A DNA stretch of 64,000 nt from Belnapia arida (GCF_016773205.1 NZ_JAETWB010000001.1:62001-126000); one strand, 5' to 3'. Numbered from the stretch's first letter, positions 26,417 to 35,280 are shown. Program-made: numbers and translations. Notes: generated by a model not told the origin, from the letters alone.

Positions 26417-27222
26417 CCCGCCCGCTCCAGCACCGCCTTGGCGCCGAGCGTCACCAGCGCCAGCAGCGCGAGCAAGCCCGCCACCGCGAAGGCCGCGACG
26501 AACTGGTACTCGTTGTAGAGGATCTCGACATGCAGCGGCATGGTGTTGGTCTCTCCCCTGACATGGCCGGAGACGACCGACACCGCCCCGAATTCCCCCA
26601 TCGCCCGCGCATTGCAGAGCAGCACGCCCGACAGCAGCGCCCAGCGGATATTCGGCAGCGTCACATGCCGGAACATCCGCCACCCATCGGCGCCGAGCGT
26701 CGCCGCCGCCTCCTCCTCCGTCCGCCCCTGGTCCTGCATCAGTGGGATCAGCGTCCGCGCCACGAAGGGAAAGGTGACGAAGATCGTCGCCAGAACGATC
26801 CCCGGCAGGGCGAAGATCACCTGCACCCCGCGCTCCTCAAGCCACGGCCCGAGCCAGCCCTGCGCCCCGAAGACCAGCACGTAGACAAGCCCCGAGATCA
26901 CCGGCGACACGGAGAAGGGCAGCTCGATCAGCACCATCAGCAGCCGCCGTCCGGGGAAGTCGAATTTGGCGATCGCCCAGGCCGCCGCCACCCCGCCCAC
27001 CAGGTTGACCGGCACCGCCACCGCCGCCACCAGCAGGGTGAGCCTGACCGCCGCCAGCGCATCCGGATCGGCAAGTGCCCTGACGGCTGGCTCCCAGCCC
27101 CGCCGGAAGGCCTCGGCAAACACCGCCGCCAGCGGCAGCACGAGAAACAGCACGGCGACCCCCACCGCCGCCAGGCACAACACCCAGCGCAGCCACGGCG
27201 CCTCCTCGGTCGGCCGCCTCAA
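26413..27222 (-). CDS. cysW: Sulfate ABC transporter permease CysW
   Basis: 269-residue permease with six helices. CysW features: [26 protein letters not shown] (in parts), [15 protein letters not shown], and the EAA loop [21 protein letters not shown], ending with [20 protein letters not shown]. The start is TTG 27222 inside a TTGA overlap with cysT. It acts as a heterodimer with CysT. Confidence 0.94.
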   Translation of the reverse strand: MRRPTEEAPWLRWVLCLAAVGVAVLFLVLPLAAVFAEAFRRGWEPAVRALADPDALAAVRLTLLVAAVAVPVNLVGGVAAAWAIAKFDFPGRRLLMVLIELPFSVSPVISGLVYVLVFGAQGWLGPWLEERGVQVIFALPGIVLATIFVTFPFVARTLIPLMQDQGRTEEEAAATLGADGWRMFRHVTLPNIRWALLSGVLLCNARAMGEFGAVSVVSGHVRGETNTMPLHVEILYNEYQFVAAFAVAGLLALLALVTLGAKAVLERAG

Positions 27223-28037
27223 ACGACACCCCGCCGCAGCCTGCGCTGCATCAGCCCGAACACCACCAGGAACACGAAGGACAGCAGCAGCATGGCGAGC
27301 CCCAGCGCCGCCGCCCCCGCGTAGTCATACTGCTCCAGCCGGGCCACGATCAGCAGCGGCGCGATCTCGCTCTCCATCGGCCGGTTCCCGGCGATGAAGA
27401 TCACGCTGCCATACTCCCCAACGGCGCGCGCGAAGGCGAGTGCCACGCCCGAGACCAGCGCCGGCCCCAGCGCCGGCAGCACCACGCGCCGCCAGGCCTG
27501 CCACCGCGTCGCGCCCAGCACGGCGGCAGCCTCCTCCGCCTCCGGCCCCAGGTCGCGCAGCACCGGCTCCACCATGCGCACGACGAATGGCAGCCCGACG
27601 AAGGCCAGCGCCACCGCGACGCCGAGCGGCGTGAAGGCCACCGTCACCCCCATCGCCGCCAGCGGCGCCCCGAGCCACCCGTTCGGCGCGTAGAGCGCCG
27701 TCAGCGCCAGCCCGGCGACGGCCGTCGGCAGGGCGAAGGGCAAGTCGATCGCCGCATCCAGCACCCGCCGGCCGGGGAAGCGGTACCGCACCACTACCCA
27801 TGCGATCAGCAGCCCGAGCGGCAGATCCACTAAGGCCGCCCCGAGCGCCGCCCCGAAGGACAGCCCGAGCGCCGCCACCACCCGCGGCTCCGTCACGCTT
27901 GCCCAGACGCCGGCCAGCCCCAGCTCCCACGGCCGCAGCACCAGCGCCGAGAGCGGCACCAGCACGATCAGCCCCAGCCACAGCCAGGTCACCCCGAGCG
28001 CGAGGCCGAGCCCCGGCAGCGCGGCCCGCCGCCTCAT
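27219..28037 (-). CDS. cysT: Sulfate ABC transporter permease CysT
   Basis: 272-residue permease (CysT/CysU). Typical segments: [44 protein letters not shown], and the EAA loop [20 protein letters not shown], then [15 protein letters not shown] 28037 overlaps the cysP stop as ATGA. An open frame continues upstream antisense-like through cysP, but it is not conserved. Confidence 0.94.
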   Translation of the reverse strand: MRRRAALPGLGLALGVTWLWLGLIVLVPLSALVLRPWELGLAGVWASVTEPRVVAALGLSFGAALGAALVDLPLGLLIAWVVVRYRFPGRRVLDAAIDLPFALPTAVAGLALTALYAPNGWLGAPLAAMGVTVAFTPLGVAVALAFVGLPFVVRMVEPVLRDLGPEAEEAAAVLGATRWQAWRRVVLPALGPALVSGVALAFARAVGEYGSVIFIAGNRPMESEIAPLLIVARLEQYDYAGAAALGLAMLLLSFVFLVVFGLMQRRLRRGVV

Positions 28038-29041
28038 CGCCCGGGCTGGTACAGCCGGTCGAAGCTGCCCCCATCGGCGAAATGCGCCCGCTGCGCCTCG
28101 GCCCAGCCGCCGAATTCCGCATCCACCGTCACCAGCGGCAGGTCGGGAAAGGTCGCCCGCGCCGCCGCCAGCGCCGCCCGTTCGCGCGGCCGGTAGTAGT
28201 GCTGCGCCGCCAGCGCCTGCGCCTCGGCCGAGTAGAGATGCTCCAGATAAGCCTCCGCCACTGCCCGCGTCCCACGCCGGTCCACGTTGCGGTCGACCAC
28301 GGCCACCGGCGGCTCTGCAAGGATCGAGAGGCTCGGCACCACGATCTCGAACTGCCCCTCGCCGAATTCGGCGAAGGCCAGGTGTGCCTCGTTCTCCCAG
28401 GCCAGCAGCACGTCGCCCTGCGCCCGCTGCGCGAAGCTGGTGGTCGAGCCACGCGCACCCGTATCCAGCACCGGCACGTTGCGCAGCAGCCGCCCGAGAT
28501 ACTCCGCCGCCGCAGCGTCGCCCCCGCCCTGCCGCCGTGCCCAGGCCCAGGCCGCCAGGTAATTCCACCGCGCCCCGCCGGAGGTCTTGGGATTGGGTGT
28601 CACCACCCCGACCCCCGGCTTCACCAGGTCGCCCCAGTCGCGGATGCCCTTGGGATTCCCGCGCCGAACTAGGAAGAGGATGGTACTGGTATAAGGCGCG
28701 CTGTTCTCGGGCAGCCGCCGCTGCCAGTCCCGCGCGATCAGCCCCCGCTCGGCAATGGCGTCGATGTCGTAGGCCAGGGCGAGCGTCACCACATCCGCCG
28801 CCAGCCCGTCGATCACCGCCCGCGCCTGGCGCCCCGAGCCGCCATGGGAACTGTTCAGCCGCACCGCCTGGCCGGACTTCTCCCGCCACCAAAGGGTGAA
28901 GGCGCCGTTATAGGCCCGGTAGAATTCCCGCGTCGGGTCATAGCTGACATTCAGCAGCGTGCCGGCGCCCTGCGCCCGCGCCGGTGCGGCGAGCCCCAGG
29001 GCAAGTCTGGGCAAGGCCCGGCGGGCGAGGGGGTGCGACAT
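28034..29041 (-). CDS. cysP: Sulfate/thiosulfate-binding protein
   Basis: 335-residue periplasmic binding protein that feeds CysTWA. Leader [15 protein letters not shown]; mature landmarks [36 protein letters not shown] (in parts [11 protein letters not shown]), [39 protein letters not shown]. These are highly specific for Sbp/CysP. ATG 29041 has a GGAGG site; the ATG 11 codons upstream is less likely. First gene of the operon; promoter within 29042-29322. Confidence 0.95.
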   Translation of the reverse strand: MSHPLARRALPRLALGLAAPARAQGAGTLLNVSYDPTREFYRAYNGAFTLWWREKSGQAVRLNSSHGGSGRQARAVIDGLAADVVTLALAYDIDAIAERGLIARDWQRRLPENSAPYTSTILFLVRRGNPKGIRDWGDLVKPGVGVVTPNPKTSGGARWNYLAAWAWARRQGGGDAAAAEYLGRLLRNVPVLDTGARGSTTSFAQRAQGDVLLAWENEAHLAFAEFGEGQFEIVVPSLSILAEPPVAVVDRNVDRRGTRAVAEAYLEHLYSAEAQALAAQHYYRPRERAALAAARATFPDLPLVTVDAEFGGWAEAQRAHFADGGSFDRLYQPGR

Positions 29042-29177
29042 GGCGGCCTCCGGCTCCTCACGGCTCAGGCCCAAGGATTAACAGTCTCTGATCGGTGAAT
29101 ACAACCCGCTTGTGTCGGGTTGAACGCTTCATCGTGACGGAATCATCCTTGCGCCCGGCTGTGCATTGTCCATTATA

Positions 29178-29190
29178 TCCATCATGGATC
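29178..29190. promoter_or_regulatory. Palindrome between cysP and the TauD-like gene
   Basis: Perfect 6-1-6 palindrome ATCCAT-C-ATGGAT in the 281-base divergent region, within an AT-richer patch (TTATATCC ... GGATAAT). A candidate regulator site, for example for a CysB/Cbl-like factor, by position only. Confidence 0.4.
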
Positions 29191-29322
29191 GTGGATAATC
29201 GCCATGGCCGACAGGAAATCGCGTGGAATGCAGCGGGGCCGGAGCCAGGGATGCGGGCGAATGCGCTGTCGACGCTGACGCGCACCCTCTCCCCTGACCC
29301 CTTCGCCCGGAGCCACGCCCCG

Positions 29323-30102
29323 ATGCAGATCCACCCCCTCCATCCCGCTTTCGCCGCCGAGGTCGCCGGCCTCGACCTCGCCACCCCGCTCGACGCGCCG
29401 ACCCTCGAAGTGCTGCACGACGCCTTCCTCGAGCATGCCGTGCTGCTCTTCCGTGGCCAGCGCCTCAGCCCAGCCGCGCAATCCGCCTTCGCCGCCGGCC
29501 TCGCCGCGGTCGAGGCGCCGCTGCTCGACCGCCGCAGCCTGCTGCTGCCGCCCCCGCTCCGCGTCGTTGCCGGCATCCCGGAGGGCGAGGCTCCGCCCGG
29601 TGCCGCCTGGCACGCCGACCACACCCATGATGCGGAGCCGAGCCTCGCCTGCCTCGCCCATGCCCCGGCGGCCGAGGCGACCGAGATCGCCTTCGCGGAC
29701 CAGCGCGCAGCCCTCGCCCTGCTGCCCGCGAGCCTCCGCCGCCGCGTCGAGGAGCTGCGCGCCGAGCACGCCCATCACGGCCGCCTTGCCGAACACCCGG
29801 TCATCCGCAGCCATCCGGTGACGGGGGAGGGGGCGCTTTTCGTCAACCCGGCCTTCACCCGCCGCATCCTGAACCTGCCGGCCGGCGAGAGCGCCCGGCT
29901 GCTGGACGCGCTCTTCGCCGCCGCGACCGCGCCCGCCGTCACCTGGCGCCATGCCTGGCGCCCGGGCGATCTGATCCTTTGGGACAACCGCACGGTACTC
30001 CACACCGGCACCGCGGCCGATGCCCTGCAGCGCGTCCGCATCGAGGGCGACCGCCCCTTGGGCCTTCGCGCGCTGGAGATGCCCTGGGTCGTCGCCGGCT
30101 GA
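29323..30102 (+). CDS. TauD/TfdA-family Fe(II)/2-oxoglutarate dioxygenase
   Basis: 259-residue non-haem iron dioxygenase. The HxD pair is His97-Ala-Asp99 in AAWHADHTHD, the distal His227 is in LWDNRTVLHTG, and the 2-oxoglutarate Arg lies in QRVRIEGDRP. The opening IHPLHPAFAAEVAGLDLATP matches TauD-type proteins, which are usually a little longer (about 280). Divergence from the sulfate importer suggests release of sulfite from an organosulfonate or sulfate ester, an inference from context. Start 29323 chosen since upstream translation is not conserved-looking. Confidence 0.85.
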   Translation: MQIHPLHPAFAAEVAGLDLATPLDAPTLEVLHDAFLEHAVLLFRGQRLSPAAQSAFAAGLAAVEAPLLDRRSLLLPPPLRVVAGIPEGEAPPGAAWHADHTHDAEPSLACLAHAPAAEATEIAFADQRAALALLPASLRRRVEELRAEHAHHGRLAEHPVIRSHPVTGEGALFVNPAFTRRILNLPAGESARLLDALFAAATAPAVTWRHAWRPGDLILWDNRTVLHTGTAADALQRVRIEGDRPLGLRALEMPWVVAG

Positions 30103-30269
30103 GCCGTTGTTTTTCCGCACGGTCCGGGATATAGGACGAATAGCCTAATCCCGGTTCGCATCTTTCGTAGGGGGAAAGCCTGTCCCCATCCTGCGCGGGC
30201 TGGGCTCGTGCATCCCGGGCGTCGCGGGACAGGCGCCTAAATCCCTAAAGTCTTTAAATTGCCTGGTCT

Positions 30270-30298
30270 GGGCCCAAGGATTCCAGACCCTTGGGCCC
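30270..30298 (+). terminator. Strong hairpin downstream of the TauD-like gene
   Basis: 10-bp perfect stem GGGCCCAAGG / CCTTGGGCCC with a 9-base loop. No T tract. It lies 168 bases after the dioxygenase stop and next to a second hairpin; together they separate convergent genes. Confidence 0.5.
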
Positions 30299-30300
30299 GG

Positions 30301-30324
30301 AGGGCTTGAAGACCATCAAGCCCT
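30301..30324 (-). terminator. Second hairpin, between convergent genes
   Basis: 9-bp perfect stem AGGGCTTGA / TCAAGCCCT with a 6-base loop, 16 bases from the stop of the minus-strand thioesterase; on the plus strand it is followed by TT only. Confidence 0.45.
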
Positions 30325-30339
30325 TTAGTCTCCGCCGGA

Positions 30340-30756
30340 TCAGCCTTCGAGCCTGCGCCTGACCTCTTCGGGCATCGGCACCGCCCGCAGCCCCTCGCCC
30401 TCGTCCCGCCCCCAGATCCGCGTCTGCTCGCCTTCGGCGACCAGCGTCCCGTCCTCCAGGAGGAACCGATGCGCCAGCCGGAAGCTCCGACCGCCGGTGA
30501 AGGCGGGCGGCGCGATCCGGTGCTCCAGCATATCGGCGAAGCGCGCCGGCGCCCGGAAGGCGCAGCGCAGGTCGACCAGCGGCGAGCCGCGGAAATGCGG
30601 ATCGGCCCCGGCCATCGCGGCGAAATCCACGCCGCGCGCCCGGGTCATGTCGGTGAAGCCCTCATCCATCCAGCGGATGAAATTGGCATGGAAGACGATC
30701 CGCGCCGGATCGCAATCATTCCAATGGACGAGGAAGCGGCGGACGAAGTCGCTCAA
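30340..30756 (-). CDS. Acyl-CoA thioesterase, 4-hydroxybenzoyl-CoA type
   Basis: 138-residue hotdog thioesterase. The 4HBT-type active-site segment is VHWNDCDPARIVFHANFIRWMDEG, read here as HWNDCDPARIVFHANF with the catalytic Asp. It starts at TTG 30756 in a TTGA overlap with the thiolase stop. Association with a thiolase and with box-pathway remnants suggests an aromatic or ring-cleavage CoA ester as substrate, which is inference. Confidence 0.87.
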   Translation of the reverse strand: MSDFVRRFLVHWNDCDPARIVFHANFIRWMDEGFTDMTRARGVDFAAMAGADPHFRGSPLVDLRCAFRAPARFADMLEHRIAPPAFTGGRSFRLAHRFLLEDGTLVAEGEQTRIWGRDEGEGLRAVPMPEEVRRRLEG

Positions 30757-32033
30757 GCGACTTCGACCAGCACCGCCATCCCCTGCCCGCCACCCGCGCA
30801 GGCGCCCGCGATGCCGCGCTTGAGCCCGCGCCGCTTCAGCTCCATGGCGAGGGAGAGGACGCAGCGCACGCCGGTCGCGGCCAGCGGATGGCCGAAGGCG
30901 ATCGCCCCGCCATTCACGTTGAACCGGTCATGCGAGACGCCGAGCGCTCGCCTGACGGCCTCGGCCTGCGCCCCGAAGGCCTCGTTGATCTCGAACAGGT
31001 CGATGTCCGCGATGCTGAGCCCGAGCTTCCGCGTGAGCGCGATGGCCGCCGGCACCGGCCCGATGCCCATCACCTCCGCCGGCACCCCCGCCGCCGCGGC
31101 GGCCACGATGCGCCCGAGCGGCACCGTCCCGCCTTCGCCTGCCGCCTTGCCGGTCGTGACGACGACCGCCGCCGCCCCATCGACGATGGCGCTGCTGTTG
31201 CCGCCCGTCTGCACGCCGCCGAAGACGGGCTGGAGCTTCGCCAGCACCTCGATCGGCGTCGGCCGGACATGGCTGTCGGCCGAGACGGCATCGAGCTTCT
31301 TCGGCAGCTTCAGCCGCCGCGCCTTCAGCCCCGGCCCCTCGAAGACGGCCTCGGTGACGGGCGCGATCTCCTCGCCGAAACGGCCTGCGGCCTGGGCCTC
31401 CAGCGCGCGGGCGAAGCTCGCCGCCGCATAGGCATCCGTCTCCTCGCGGCTGATGCCGTGCAGCTTCGCCAAGTTCTCCGCCGTCCCGCCCATCGCGGTG
31501 GAACAGCCCGTGTCGTAGAGCGCCTCCCAGAGGAAGTCCTTGAACTCCACCTGCCCGAGCCCGAACCCGCCGCGCGAGGTGAAGCTGGCCACCGGCGCCC
31601 GGCTCATGCTCTCCGTCCCGACGGCGAGCGCCACATCGACCTGCCCCTGGCTGGTCGCCCGCGCCGCCTGGGCGATGGCCTCGAAGCCGGTGGTGCAGAG
31701 CCGTTGCACGCCATGCGCCGGCTTGTCGTCGGCCATCCCGGCATAGAGGCCGATATGCCGGGCGAAGAACAGCGCGTCGAAGCTCGCCTGGGTGCAGTTG
31801 CCGGCGACGGTGGTGCCGATGCGCTTCGGGTCGATCCCCGAGCGCGCCATCGCAGCCCGCGCCGCATGGATGCCGAGATCGGTCGGCGAGATGGCGGAGA
31901 GCGCCCCGTTGAGGTCGGTGAAGGGCGTCCGTGCCCCGCCGGCGAGCACCGCATCGGCGAAGGTCTCGACCATGGCGCCGGCGGCGTAGCGCGCCCAGTC
32001 CGGTGCCTCGGTCATCGAAACAGGAGCATTCAT
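30753..32033 (-). CDS. Thiolase (acetyl-CoA acyltransferase)
   Basis: 426-residue thiolase that cleaves 3-oxoacyl-CoA. Nucleophilic Cys113 lies in VQRLCTTGFEAIAQA (CTTG in place of the usual CxSG); the C-terminal GHPLAATGVR gives the His and GACAGGGQGMAVLVE the second Cys region; NEAFGAQAEAV is also present. Start 32033 (MNAPVSMTEAP) follows CAGGAG-like sequence on the complementary side only weakly; M7 is an alternative. Thiolases of this branch end the box and other aromatic CoA pathways, fitting the nearby boxA-like remnant. Overlaps the thioesterase by 4 bases. Confidence 0.92.
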   Translation of the reverse strand: MNAPVSMTEAPDWARYAAGAMVETFADAVLAGGARTPFTDLNGALSAISPTDLGIHAARAAMARSGIDPKRIGTTVAGNCTQASFDALFFARHIGLYAGMADDKPAHGVQRLCTTGFEAIAQAARATSQGQVDVALAVGTESMSRAPVASFTSRGGFGLGQVEFKDFLWEALYDTGCSTAMGGTAENLAKLHGISREETDAYAAASFARALEAQAAGRFGEEIAPVTEAVFEGPGLKARRLKLPKKLDAVSADSHVRPTPIEVLAKLQPVFGGVQTGGNSSAIVDGAAAVVVTTGKAAGEGGTVPLGRIVAAAAAGVPAEVMGIGPVPAAIALTRKLGLSIADIDLFEINEAFGAQAEAVRRALGVSHDRFNVNGGAIAFGHPLAATGVRCVLSLAMELKRRGLKRGIAGACAGGGQGMAVLVEVA

Positions 32034-32207
32034 GGCGTCGGCACCTCCGCATCGTTGTTGTCGTGGAGCCGCTCGGAATAGGCGGCCCGGCCATTGAGCG
32101 AACCCTTGTCCGTCACCTCCCCGCATCGGGGGAGGGCGGTCCGGCGGCACCATGGCACGGGCGACCCGGCACGAGGAACCACCCCACCGCCACATCACCG
32201 CCTGGCG

Positions 32208-32556
32208 CGGCGGGACAGGGAGCGGCAGCGCCTGTTCTTCGGCGCGGGGGCACCGGAGGAGCTGCCCGGTTCGGCCCCTTGCAGAAGGTCCCGGCTGCGT
32301 CGGTGGGCAAGCGCCTCTGCTTCGGCAGGCTGCCCGACGGGCTGCCGGGCCGGTGCAGGACCGGATGCGGGCCGAGGCGCCGGCACTGGCCGCTTTGCTC
32401 CGCAAGCCTTCCACCCATATCCATGTTTGCGGGCTGCGCGGGCTGGACGCCGGCGTGGAGGAGGCGCCCGGGGCGATCGGGCGCGAGCATGGCATCGACT
32501 GGCCCTCCCTGCGTGGCCAGATGCGCGAGCAGGGACGCTATCACGTTGAGACCTAC
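32208..32556 (+). pseudogene. boxA: Remnant of boxA (benzoyl-CoA 2,3-epoxidase reductase subunit), frameshifted
   Basis: Three consecutive pieces in three frames read like the C-terminal third of BoxA: RQRLFFGAGAPEELP (32223-32267, frame of 32208), FGPLQKVPAASVGKRLCFGR (from 32270, next frame), and DRMRAEAPALAALL...HIHVCGLRGLDAGVEE...MREQGRYHVETY (32353-32556, third frame). The ICGL-like motif and the terminal GRYHVETY are remembered BoxA features. The expected stop after HVETY is CGA instead of TGA. At least two frameshifts and loss of the first two thirds make it a pseudogene. The downstream thioesterase start (32546) overlaps its tail. Confidence 0.65.
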
Positions 32557-32971
32557 CGAGGCCTTCACCCATACCCGCCGCATCACCTGGGGCGAGACGG
32601 ATGCGGCGCGCATCGCCTACACCGCGCGCTTCCTCGACTTCGCCATGGAAGCGGTGGAGCGCTGGTTCCAGGACCGGCTTGGCACCGGCTGGTACGAGAT
32701 GAATGTGGATAAGGGCATCGGCACGCCCTTCGTCCATGTGCAGATGGATTTCCGCAGCCCTGTCACGCCGCGCGACACGCTGGCGAGCACGGTGCTGCTG
32801 ATCCGCCTCGGCGGCTCCTCCCTCCGCTTCGCGGTGACGGGGCGGGTCGGCGACCGGCTGGTCTATGAGGCGGAGCTGGTCTGCGCCTTCGTCGAGACCG
32901 CGCGGATGAAGCCGATCCCGGCGCCCGAGCGCTACCGCGCCGCGCTGGAGGCGGAGGCCGCACTCGGCTGA
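32546..32971 (+). CDS. Acyl-CoA thioesterase (hotdog fold)
   Basis: 141-residue thioesterase from TTG 32546: RPTEAFTHTRRITWGETDAA then RIAYTARFLDFAMEAVERWF, the 4HBT-like site with Asp/Glu in WGETDAARIAYTARF, then TPFVHVQMDFRSPVTPRDTL. No ATG is present near the domain start; the ATG at 32646 would cut the active site. The start overlaps the end of the boxA remnant. The 3' end overlaps a convergent thioesterase by 40 bases. A role with aromatic CoA esters is suggested by context. Confidence 0.8.
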   Translation: MRPTEAFTHTRRITWGETDAARIAYTARFLDFAMEAVERWFQDRLGTGWYEMNVDKGIGTPFVHVQMDFRSPVTPRDTLASTVLLIRLGGSSLRFAVTGRVGDRLVYEAELVCAFVETARMKPIPAPERYRAALEAEAALG

Positions 32972-33423
32972 GCGTCCAGCAGCCGCGCGATCCGGTCGAA
33001 GCGCGGGTCCGGGTCGCCGGAATGGCGGAAGGTACCGCTGGCGCGCAGCACCGGCTCGCCCTCCGCCGTCACCAGGCACTGGCCGAAGAGCATGCCGCGC
33101 GTCACCTTCAGCACCTCCGGCCGTGCTTCCACCCAGGCGCCGATGCGCGCCGGGCCGATGAAGTCGGTCGCCAGGCTGACGGTGACGAGGAATCTCCGCA
33201 GCCGCGCCACGTGATTGCAGCCGCCGGTCAGCACGATGTCGGCGAAGGCGGTCAGCATGCCGCCATGGCAGAGTTCCATCGGGTTGCAGTGGCGCAGCTC
33301 GACGCGGAAGCCGAGCAGGATGCCCTCGCCCTCCGGCTTCACCCAGAAGGGGCCGACCAGGCTGTTGAAGATGGGCAGCGCATGCTCCGGCAGGCGGAGA
33401 TAGCCGGGCGGGGCGGGGCTCAT
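32932..33423 (-). CDS. PaaI/YdiI-like thioesterase
   Basis: 163-residue hotdog thioesterase. Active-site motif NPMELCHGGMLTAFADIVLTG (read as CHGGMLTAFADIVL) followed by VTVSLATDFIGPARIGAWVE. Start 33423 (MSPAPPGYLRLPEHALPIFN) overlaps the stop of a boxR-like remnant as ATGA, so it was once translated behind that regulator gene. Upstream open frame is not conserved. Third thioesterase in 3 kb. Confidence 0.86.
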   Translation of the reverse strand: MSPAPPGYLRLPEHALPIFNSLVGPFWVKPEGEGILLGFRVELRHCNPMELCHGGMLTAFADIVLTGGCNHVARLRRFLVTVSLATDFIGPARIGAWVEARPEVLKVTRGMLFGQCLVTAEGEPVLRASGTFRHSGDPDPRFDRIARLLDAQPSAASASSAAR

Positions 33424-33620
33424 GCGGTGGTCTCCCGTTGCAAGCCGCCGGGCAGCGCCTCGAGGCTTGCCTCCGGCGCCTGGCCAATCGTGTCGATGAT
33501 GAGGTCCGCCCTGGCATGCAGCGTCTCGCGGCTCGCCCGGACGATGCGGAGGCCGTCCATGGCGCGGCGGTTGTCGCGCTCCATCATGCACTCCGGCCGC
33601 TCGCCAAGGGCGGCAAGCAA
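33420..33620 (-). pseudogene. boxR: Remnant of boxR (XRE/shikimate-kinase-like regulator), C-terminal fragment
   Basis: About 60 residues readable on the minus strand: CMMERDNRRAMDGLRIVRAS, then RETLHARADLIIDTIGQAPE. This resembles the end of the shikimate-kinase-like domain of BoxR, the benzoyl-CoA responsive repressor (remembered pattern: REAMDDL...ILA.R..LYA.AD...DTSG). Nothing upstream to 34.2 kb continues it; the HTH and kinase P-loop parts are missing. The stop overlaps the thioesterase start by 4 bases, as in an intact operon. The call is from a short match. Confidence 0.5.
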
Positions 33621-34249
33621 GGTGTTGCCCCTCGGTTCGGCATGGACGTGGTCACGGCGAGACTGCCTGAGTCGCTTTGTTCGGCTTCACAACGATGCCC
33701 TGCAATGGGAGGCGTGTCCGGCAAGGCCCGAGGTCCTGCCGTTCCATCCCACCGAAGCAAGCAAAGGCCATGACCAGGGCGGATTACGGCCCGGCACCGC
33801 GGCTGGCAAGCGGGAACAGGAGAAGCATCCATGTCGGCCGTCACCTGCCGCGACCTCGTCGCCGGCAGCATCGCCCTGGCCGGTGCCTCGGCCCCTTCCG
33901 CGACCATCCAGGCAGGGTCCCGGTCGCGGCAGTGCGCCAAAAAAGGGAGGATGTCGGAACAGGTCTGGTCATGGAGGCCATCCCGGGCGACCAGGGAAGG
34001 CGGAACCGTTTGGTACCTCAGGACCGGGGACCATCGCCGTGTTGCCGCGACCACGGAGACCGACGAGGCCTTCCGGCCATTGGGTCGGGGCGGCTGTCCG
34101 CTGATGCGCGCTCAAAAGAGCGGCGAAATGATATTTCTTTGGGCAAGTTCGGTCTGGCTGCGGCCTGAATCCCCCTCGCGGCTGCTTGAAGCGGGGGGGC
34201 GTTCTGCCGCAGGCTCCGGGGCGAGGGGGACCTTCGCCTGCCTGACGCC
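33621..34249. other. 629-base region without a recognisable gene
   Basis: No frame on either strand gives a convincing protein. A plus-strand frame from 33831 opens with a leader-like VAGSIALAGASAPSAT but turns into low-complexity translation. The patch 34120-34150 is AT-richer (AAATGATATTTCTTTGGG) and may hold the promoter of the ABC operon that starts at 34250. The region lies where the rest of the boxR remnant would be expected, so it may be decayed coding DNA. Confidence 0.5.
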
Positions 34250-35260
34250 ATGCTCCTGCGCACCGGCCAGACCAGCCGCGGCGCCATCGAATTCATCAAG
34301 GTGACCAAGCGCTTCGGCAGCTCGGTCGCGGTGGACACGCTCGACCTGAAGATCGCCGCCGGTACCTATTGCTGCCTGCTCGGCCCCTCCGGATGCGGCA
34401 AGACGACGAGCCTGCGGATGCTCGCCGGACATGAACGGCAAAGCAGCGGCGACATCCTGCTCGACAACCATGAGGTAAGCGGCCTGCCGCCGGCCAGGCG
34501 CGGCACGGCGATGATGTTCCAGTCCTACGCACTGTTCCCGCATCTCTCCTGCCTCGACAACGTCGCCTTCTCGCTCCGCATGCGCGGAATGGCGAAGGCG
34601 GAGCGCCATGCCAAGGCACGCGAGATGCTGCGCCTCGTCGAGCTGGAGGCGCTGGCGGACAGGCTGCCGGCGCAGCTCTCGGGCGGGCAGCAGCAGCGCG
34701 TGGCGCTGGCCCGCGCACTGGTGACCAATCCCGCGACGCTGCTGCTGGACGAGCCGCTCTCGGCACTCGACCCTTTCCTCCGCGGCCGGGTGCGGGCCGA
34801 GCTGAAGCGTTTCCAGCGCGAGCTTGGCATCACCTTTGTCCATGTCACCCATAGCCAGGACGAGGCGTTGGCGCTGGCCGACCTCGTCGTGCTGATGAAG
34901 GACGGGCGGATCGAGCAGCAGGGCACGCCCTTCGAAGTGTTCGACGCCCCGCGCACCGCCTTCGCCGCGCGCTTCATGGGCGGGCACAACGTCATCGCGC
35001 TGCCCGCCAACGGGCTGGTCGCGGTGCGGACGGACCGGACGCTGCTGCGGCCGGCCGGCGAGGGCGTGGTGCAGGCGACGGTGCGCGGTGTCGAATATAC
35101 CGGCACGGGCTTCGCCGTGGCGCTGGCCGGGCCCGCCGGCGAGGACTGGCAGGCGCTAGTCGGCGAGGCCGCGCTGCGCGCCAGGCCGCTCGAGGCCGGC
35201 GAGGCGGTCGGCCTCGGCTGGGATGAGCAGGATCTCCGCTATCTGGCGGACGGGACATGA
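34250..35260 (+). CDS. Polyamine/opine-type ABC transporter ATPase (PotA-like)
   Basis: 336-residue ATPase. Walker A GPSGCGKTTSLRMLAG, Q-loop MMFQSYALFPHLSCLDNVAF, signature [17 protein letters not shown], Walker B LLLDEPLSALDPFLR, switch HVTHSQDEALALADLVV; TOBE-like C terminus (ATVRGVEYTGTGFAVAL). PotA/PotG-type by overall pattern. First gene of a six-gene module; the following binding-protein gene begins 20 bases after its stop (or overlaps it as ATGA if the alternative start at 35257 is used). Confidence 0.92.
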   Translation: MLLRTGQTSRGAIEFIKVTKRFGSSVAVDTLDLKIAAGTYCCLLGPSGCGKTTSLRMLAGHERQSSGDILLDNHEVSGLPPARRGTAMMFQSYALFPHLSCLDNVAFSLRMRGMAKAERHAKAREMLRLVELEALADRLPAQLSGGQQQRVALARALVTNPATLLLDEPLSALDPFLRGRVRAELKRFQRELGITFVHVTHSQDEALALADLVVLMKDGRIEQQGTPFEVFDAPRTAFAARFMGGHNVIALPANGLVAVRTDRTLLRPAGEGVVQATVRGVEYTGTGFAVALAGPAGEDWQALVGEAALRARPLEAGEAVGLGWDEQDLRYLADGT

Positions 35261-35280
35261 CGGACAAGGAGAATCCAGGC

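Noticed and set aside
30103-30339. Small RNA gene with two hairpins
   Set aside because: The hairpins are better explained as terminators of convergent genes; no promoter or conserved RNA structure was recognised.
33831-34304. Plus-strand frame of 157 residues with a leader-like start
   Set aside because: The hydrophobic stretch is short and the remainder is not protein-like; it also runs into the ABC ATPase start in another frame.
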